From NCBI GenBank assembly GCA_023251195.1, contig JAHEZG010000043.1, positions 1 through 16,701 on the forward strand: 16,701 bases of DNA. The letters run 5' to 3'. The stretch's first letter is position 1, and the number at the start of each line of letters is the position of its first letter. A model generated the notes under the pieces. It searched no databases. It worked only from the letters and a program-made list of their open reading frames with translations, and was not told the origin of the DNA. This DNA is from Chitinophagaceae bacterium. Lineage in GTDB: Bacteria > Bacteroidota > Bacteroidia > Chitinophagales > UBA10324. This document shows positions 14,160 to 16,701 of this stretch, in pieces. The translations under genes were made by a program, and so were the position numbers.

Positions 14160-14609
14160 TTACGCATCCGGAATTTCGGGCTCAACCAATCTCATCAGTT
14201 TATCCAACGAATCCTGCCAGCCGAGGTAGCACATTTCTACAGGAATAGCAGAAGGAATTCCCTCCTGCGTTACTTTCAGGTCGGTGCCACCATTCACTTT
14301 TTTTAGCCAGACAGTAGTTATCATTTCTCCGGGCAAATTGGGATCATCAAATTTATCGCTGTACTTCAAAAATTCATTGGGTTTTATTTCCAGGTACTCG
14401 CCGCCGAATGAATGGCTGTTGCCTGTAGTAAAATTAGTGAACGACATTTTAAAGCCGCCTCCTACCCTTACATCCATTGCATGCACTGCGCATACAAAGC
14501 CGTAAGGCGGAATCCAGCTTGCCATAGCGCCTGGATTGGTAAAGGCGCGAAAAACTTTTTCGGGAGTTGCTTTCAGCACCCGGTGCAGTGCAATACTGTT
14601 TGATGACAT
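14160..14609 (-). CDS. SRPBCC-domain protein (AHSA1-like)
   Basis: A 149-residue protein of the SRPBCC/START superfamily, AHSA1 type, which forms a helix-grip fold around a hydrophobic cavity. The family pattern is clear: an N-terminal strand then ATPEKVFRAFTNP, WIPPYGF, the VRVGGGFKMSF strand, GEYLEIKPNEFLKYSDKF and a long C-terminal helix starting at GWQDSLDKLMRLV. Ligand unknown; many such bacterial proteins are annotated only as AHSA1-domain or polyketide-cyclase-like. There is no signal peptide, so it is cytoplasmic. It starts at ATG 14609 and is separated by 45 bases from the convergent membrane protein gene. Its upstream region holds three small hairpins (14688-14755), which would lie in its leader if transcription begins above them. 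Confidence 0.87.
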   Translation of the reverse strand: MSSNSIALHRVLKATPEKVFRAFTNPGAMASWIPPYGFVCAVHAMDVRVGGGFKMSFTNFTTGNSHSFGGEYLEIKPNEFLKYSDKFDDPNLPGEMITTVWLKKVNGGTDLKVTQEGIPSAIPVEMCYLGWQDSLDKLMRLVEPEIPDA

Positions 14610-14687
14610 AATGATTTTTTTAATTTGGGTTAAAATTAAAATTCCTGATTTTATTCAACAAGCGTTAAACCAAAAGTTTTATTGTAA

Positions 14688-14755
14688 GCAGTATCTGCGG
14701 AGCAACATAGCGTTTATATGGGTGTTGCCTCGCGTTGTTGTCTCCTGACCAACAA
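14688..14755. other. Three tandem small hairpins
   Basis: Three inverted repeats follow one another: GCAG-TAT-CTGC (14688-14698), GCAACA...TGTTGC with a 15-base loop (14702-14728), and TTGTTGTC-TCCT-GAC-C-AACAA (14735-14755, eight pairs with one bulged C). They occupy most of a 68-base segment that is less AT-rich than its surroundings. Both strands can fold. Confidence 0.45.
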
Positions 14756-14930
14756 TTATATTTCATTTTAAATATTAACAATGGAAATAATTCTCATTAA
14801 TAATTGAGTTAACTAAATCGGTTTTTTGGGCAAGCGATCACCAACGAAGGAGACCTTAGGAACTGGTAAACGAAATAAGTTCAATTGTAACAGTCGCATG
14901 TTTAGTTAACAGTTAAATTAAATGCTTTAT

Positions 14931-14972
14931 AAAACCACCCGGTATCAATTTATTGGTGCGGTTTTGTTTCTT
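14931..14972 (+). terminator. Candidate terminator with no gene before it
   Basis: AAAACC-ACC and GGT-GC-GGTTTT pair around a 15-base loop (14931-14965), followed by a T-rich tail GTTTCTT. The stem is interrupted by two unpaired bases, so it is weak. No plus-strand protein gene ends within 300 bases upstream, so any transcript ended here would be non-coding. Confidence 0.3.
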
Positions 14973-15093
14973 AACTGTTCACTGCAAACGGAACACTTTA
15001 TACTGTACCATCATAGCTATTAAAACAGGTGGTTTCATAGTTTTTGATTTTAAAAAATTTAAAAATGATTATCAATACCAAATCGAAATTCTT

Positions 15094-15708
15094 TTATTCT
15101 ACCACAATTTTTTGTGTCATCCGTTTATTCGCAGTCTGCACTTCCAAAAAATAAATTCCTTTTGGCAAATCAGCCACAGTTACAGTTTGGTTAAACAAAC
15201 CGGTTGGAAAATATCCTTCTTGTAGTGTTCTTAAATGATTGCCCAGTATGTTGTAAATATTTACCTGCACCAATGCTGCAACAGGCAATTGAAACTGATA
15301 AACGAGATTTGAAAAACTGATGTAGCTGTTCAAACTGAAATATCCAGATGGTTGCACCATTACGAATGCAGCACCGGTTACAGTAAAGTTTCCGACCATG
15401 CCCATGCTTACACCGTGTATGCTGCATTCATAATCATAGTTACCGGTCATGTTGACTACATAATTAAAAACAGGTGAAGCAGAATCAAGCGGTGCATCCC
15501 ATGTCATTGCCCCTGCCGGAACACTTAACGAAGTGGTGGTATGATCGCTTACACCAGTCATCCACTGCCATTGTATGGTATCACCGGGGTCAGCACTGAA
15601 GGTGCCTGGAATGAAAGTAAAATCCTGAACAGTTACCACATGTATGGTGGCTTTTGTACTCATTCCCATCACTAACAGAAACGAGAATAGTATGTAAATT
15701 TTTTTCAT
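15094..15708 (-). CDS. Secreted cupredoxin with T9SS type A sorting domain
   Basis: A 204-residue exported copper protein. The signal peptide spans residues 1-20. Residues 22-112 form a plastocyanin-like cupredoxin: the segment FTFIPGTFSADPGDTIQW, then copper ligand His56 (SDHTTT), and Cys95, His98 and a Met, probably Met104, in YECSIHGVSMGMVG. The spacing from His98 to the Met of GMVG is one residue longer than the H-x4-M of plastocyanin; Met102 is the alternative. Residues about 120-204 form a type A sorting domain (VNIYNILGNHLRTL, then LPKGIYFLEVQT and a basic end), so the protein leaves through the type IX system. An extracellular or surface electron carrier, or a copper-binding protein, is likely. 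Start at ATG 15708. Confidence 0.88.
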   Translation of the reverse strand: MKKIYILFSFLLVMGMSTKATIHVVTVQDFTFIPGTFSADPGDTIQWQWMTGVSDHTTTSLSVPAGAMTWDAPLDSASPVFNYVVNMTGNYDYECSIHGVSMGMVGNFTVTGAAFVMVQPSGYFSLNSYISFSNLVYQFQLPVAALVQVNIYNILGNHLRTLQEGYFPTGLFNQTVTVADLPKGIYFLEVQTANKRMTQKIVVE

Positions 15709-15910
15709 TGTTATGAGTTTTATTTTTTAAATAAAACAAAAGAGGTGCCCTGCTGATTTACACTTAAAACCTTATCATCTGATTGTTTTCTGATGAAGTT
15801 TTTACTCACTTGATGGAATTATATCATCGGAAGTTTACGCACCATTGCTGAAATCAATGAGAAAGTACAGGCACGGTAGTTATATTATTTATTTTGAAAA
15901 GAACCTACAA

Positions 15911-16321
15911 ATGAAAACAAAAGTTATTCTCACGGCTGATGTAATTATTGAAAACGAAGACGGAAGTATTGTGCTCGTAAAAAGAAAAAACAAACCCTAC
16001 AAAAAGGAATGGTCGCTGCCGGGTGGCAAAATGGATGATGATGAAACCATTGAACAAACAGCAGTGCGCGAAGTGCGCGAAGAAACCGGATTGGAAATTT
16101 ATCTGAAGAAAATAATAGGTGTGTATTCGCAACCTGATCGCGATCCGCGCGGTCGCTATGTGTCCGTTGCATTTCTCGCAAAAATTACCGGCGGAAAATT
16201 AGAAGCCGGCTCCGATGCAGCAGATATAATAACCACACACGATTTCAGTGAACGCAAACTTGCGTTTGATCATAATCAGATTTTGCAGGATTATACTACA
16301 TCACTCACCAGTCAGGTTTGA
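15911..16321 (+). CDS. Nudix hydrolase
   Basis: A 136-residue Nudix-family hydrolase, which cleaves nucleoside diphosphates linked to another group. The complete Nudix box runs from Gly39 to Leu61 and fits GX5EX7REUXEEXGU: Gly39, Glu45, Arg53-Glu54, Glu57-Glu58 and Gly60. Before it is the usual SLPGG turn. The N-terminal strand is VILTADVII. Substrate cannot be assigned; the size and the ADP-ribose-pyrophosphatase-like PGGK...YSQPDRDPRGRY segment suggest a small nucleotide-sugar or house-cleaning enzyme. The frame extends to 15845, but the ATG at 15911 gives the normal N-terminus and follows an A-rich leader. A TATTTTG segment lies about 20 bases upstream as a weak -7 box. Confidence 0.92.
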   Translation: MKTKVILTADVIIENEDGSIVLVKRKNKPYKKEWSLPGGKMDDDETIEQTAVREVREETGLEIYLKKIIGVYSQPDRDPRGRYVSVAFLAKITGGKLEAGSDAADIITTHDFSERKLAFDHNQILQDYTTSLTSQV

Positions 16322-16353
16322 AAAAAAATAAAAACAAAACAAACAATTCAATT

Positions 16354-16701
16354 ATGAAAACACTCTTTACAATCTTTCTTTTTGCATCATGCTATCAATC
16401 GTGCATGCCCGGTTTTGCTCAGCAACCGAAACAAATAAATGCTGATAAAATAATGAACGACACAGCAGTGGTTTCAAAAGATGTGTCGGATGAAATTGCC
16501 ATTTATCTGAAACAAAAATTAAATCTCGATAGCACCCAATATAAGAAAACAGTATCGGCATCAAATGCACTGGTAATGAAAGTGCGCGAAATCAGAAAAA
16601 CAGAAACAGCCGATGTAAAAAAGCGCGAAGGAGATATCACCGCAGCTTTCAATGAATTTAATTTGGTGATGACCGGTTTATTAAAACCCGATCAGAAAAA
16701 C
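16354..16701 (+). CDS. Exported protein, Spy/CpxP-like (5' part)
   Basis: The first 116 codons of a gene that runs off the window. The N-terminus has a signal peptide (MKTLFTIFLFASC core) with likely cleavage after PGFAQ. The rest is helical and charged: EIAIYLKQKLNLDSTQYKK, then an acidic-basic helix and FNEFNLVMTGLLKPDQKN. The alternation of L-x-L-x-x-x-Q followed later by LL-x-P-x-Q resembles the LTxxQ repeats of Spy/CpxP-type periplasmic proteins as seen in many Bacteroidota, where the second motif is LTPEQ. That assignment is by pattern only. It begins 33 bases after the Nudix stop codon and could share its transcript. Confidence 0.7.
   Translation, partial: MKTLFTIFLFASCYQSCMPGFAQQPKQINADKIMNDTAVVSKDVSDEIAIYLKQKLNLDSTQYKKTVSASNALVMKVREIRKTETADVKKREGDITAAFNEFNLVMTGLLKPDQKN

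Larger units (their letters stand above)
14610..15093. other. 484-base gap with possible structured RNA
   Basis: No convincing protein gene on either strand. It contains three tandem hairpins at 14688-14755, a short AAGG-AGA-CCTT hairpin at 14847-14857 in a less AT-rich patch, and a terminator-like hairpin at 14931-14972. This pattern could be an unannotated small RNA on the plus strand, or a leader of the SRPBCC gene on the minus strand. Confidence 0.4.

Noticed and set aside
14688..14755. Hairpins at 14688-14755 as an integron attC site
   Set aside because: I could not find the paired RYYYAAC and GTTRRRY core sites at the two ends, and there is no integrase or cassette-like array.

Overview
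The window is AT-rich chromosomal DNA from a member of the Bacteroidota. Three things show this: C-terminal type IX secretion (T9SS) sorting domains of both classes (type B at 1-1526, type A at 15094-15708), several matches to the Bacteroidota -7 promoter element TAnnTTTG, and start codons preceded by A-rich leaders rather than Shine-Dalgarno sequences. Order and genus cannot be fixed from this sequence. I see no IS element, prophage, CRISPR array or rRNA.

Left part (1-6244), housekeeping and cell envelope: the 3' end of a large SprB-repeat surface protein; a secreted papain-like (C1) peptidase on the minus strand; a divergent LpxL/HtrB-type acyltransferase; rplS (ribosomal protein L19) with its own promoter and a strong, probably bidirectional terminator; a convergent M20 dipeptidase; and tRNA-Ala(GGC).

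Middle part (about 6400-14114), an accessory, stress-type region: an orphan 81-aa protein between two related AT-rich palindromes; a CsbD-like protein with a C-terminal extension; a single-domain response regulator divergent from a nitroreductase-family protein; then a tight run on the plus strand. That run holds a YtxH protein, a holin-superfamily-III membrane protein, an overlapping unknown protein, a DUF6496-like basic protein, a coiled-coil lipoprotein, a glycine-rich YflT-like general stress protein and a DksA/TraR-like protein lacking two of its four zinc cysteines. A second single-domain response regulator, a ferredoxin-reductase-like flavoprotein and a CxxC membrane protein follow. The YtxH / holin-III / unknown trio resembles in layout the yqjD-yqjE-yqjK module of enterobacteria. 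Together these look like an envelope and redox stress locus with phosphorelay input from two receivers, but that functional link is inference.

Right part (14160-16701): an SRPBCC/AHSA1-like protein; a 484-base gap with three tandem hairpins and a terminator-like hairpin; a secreted cupredoxin carrying a T9SS type A tail; a Nudix hydrolase; and the 5' end of a small exported protein resembling the Spy/CpxP group.

Nothing here amounts to a clearly new multi-gene system. The best leads are the stress run with its receiver proteins, the structured gap at 14688-14972, and the palindromic elements around 6400-6910.
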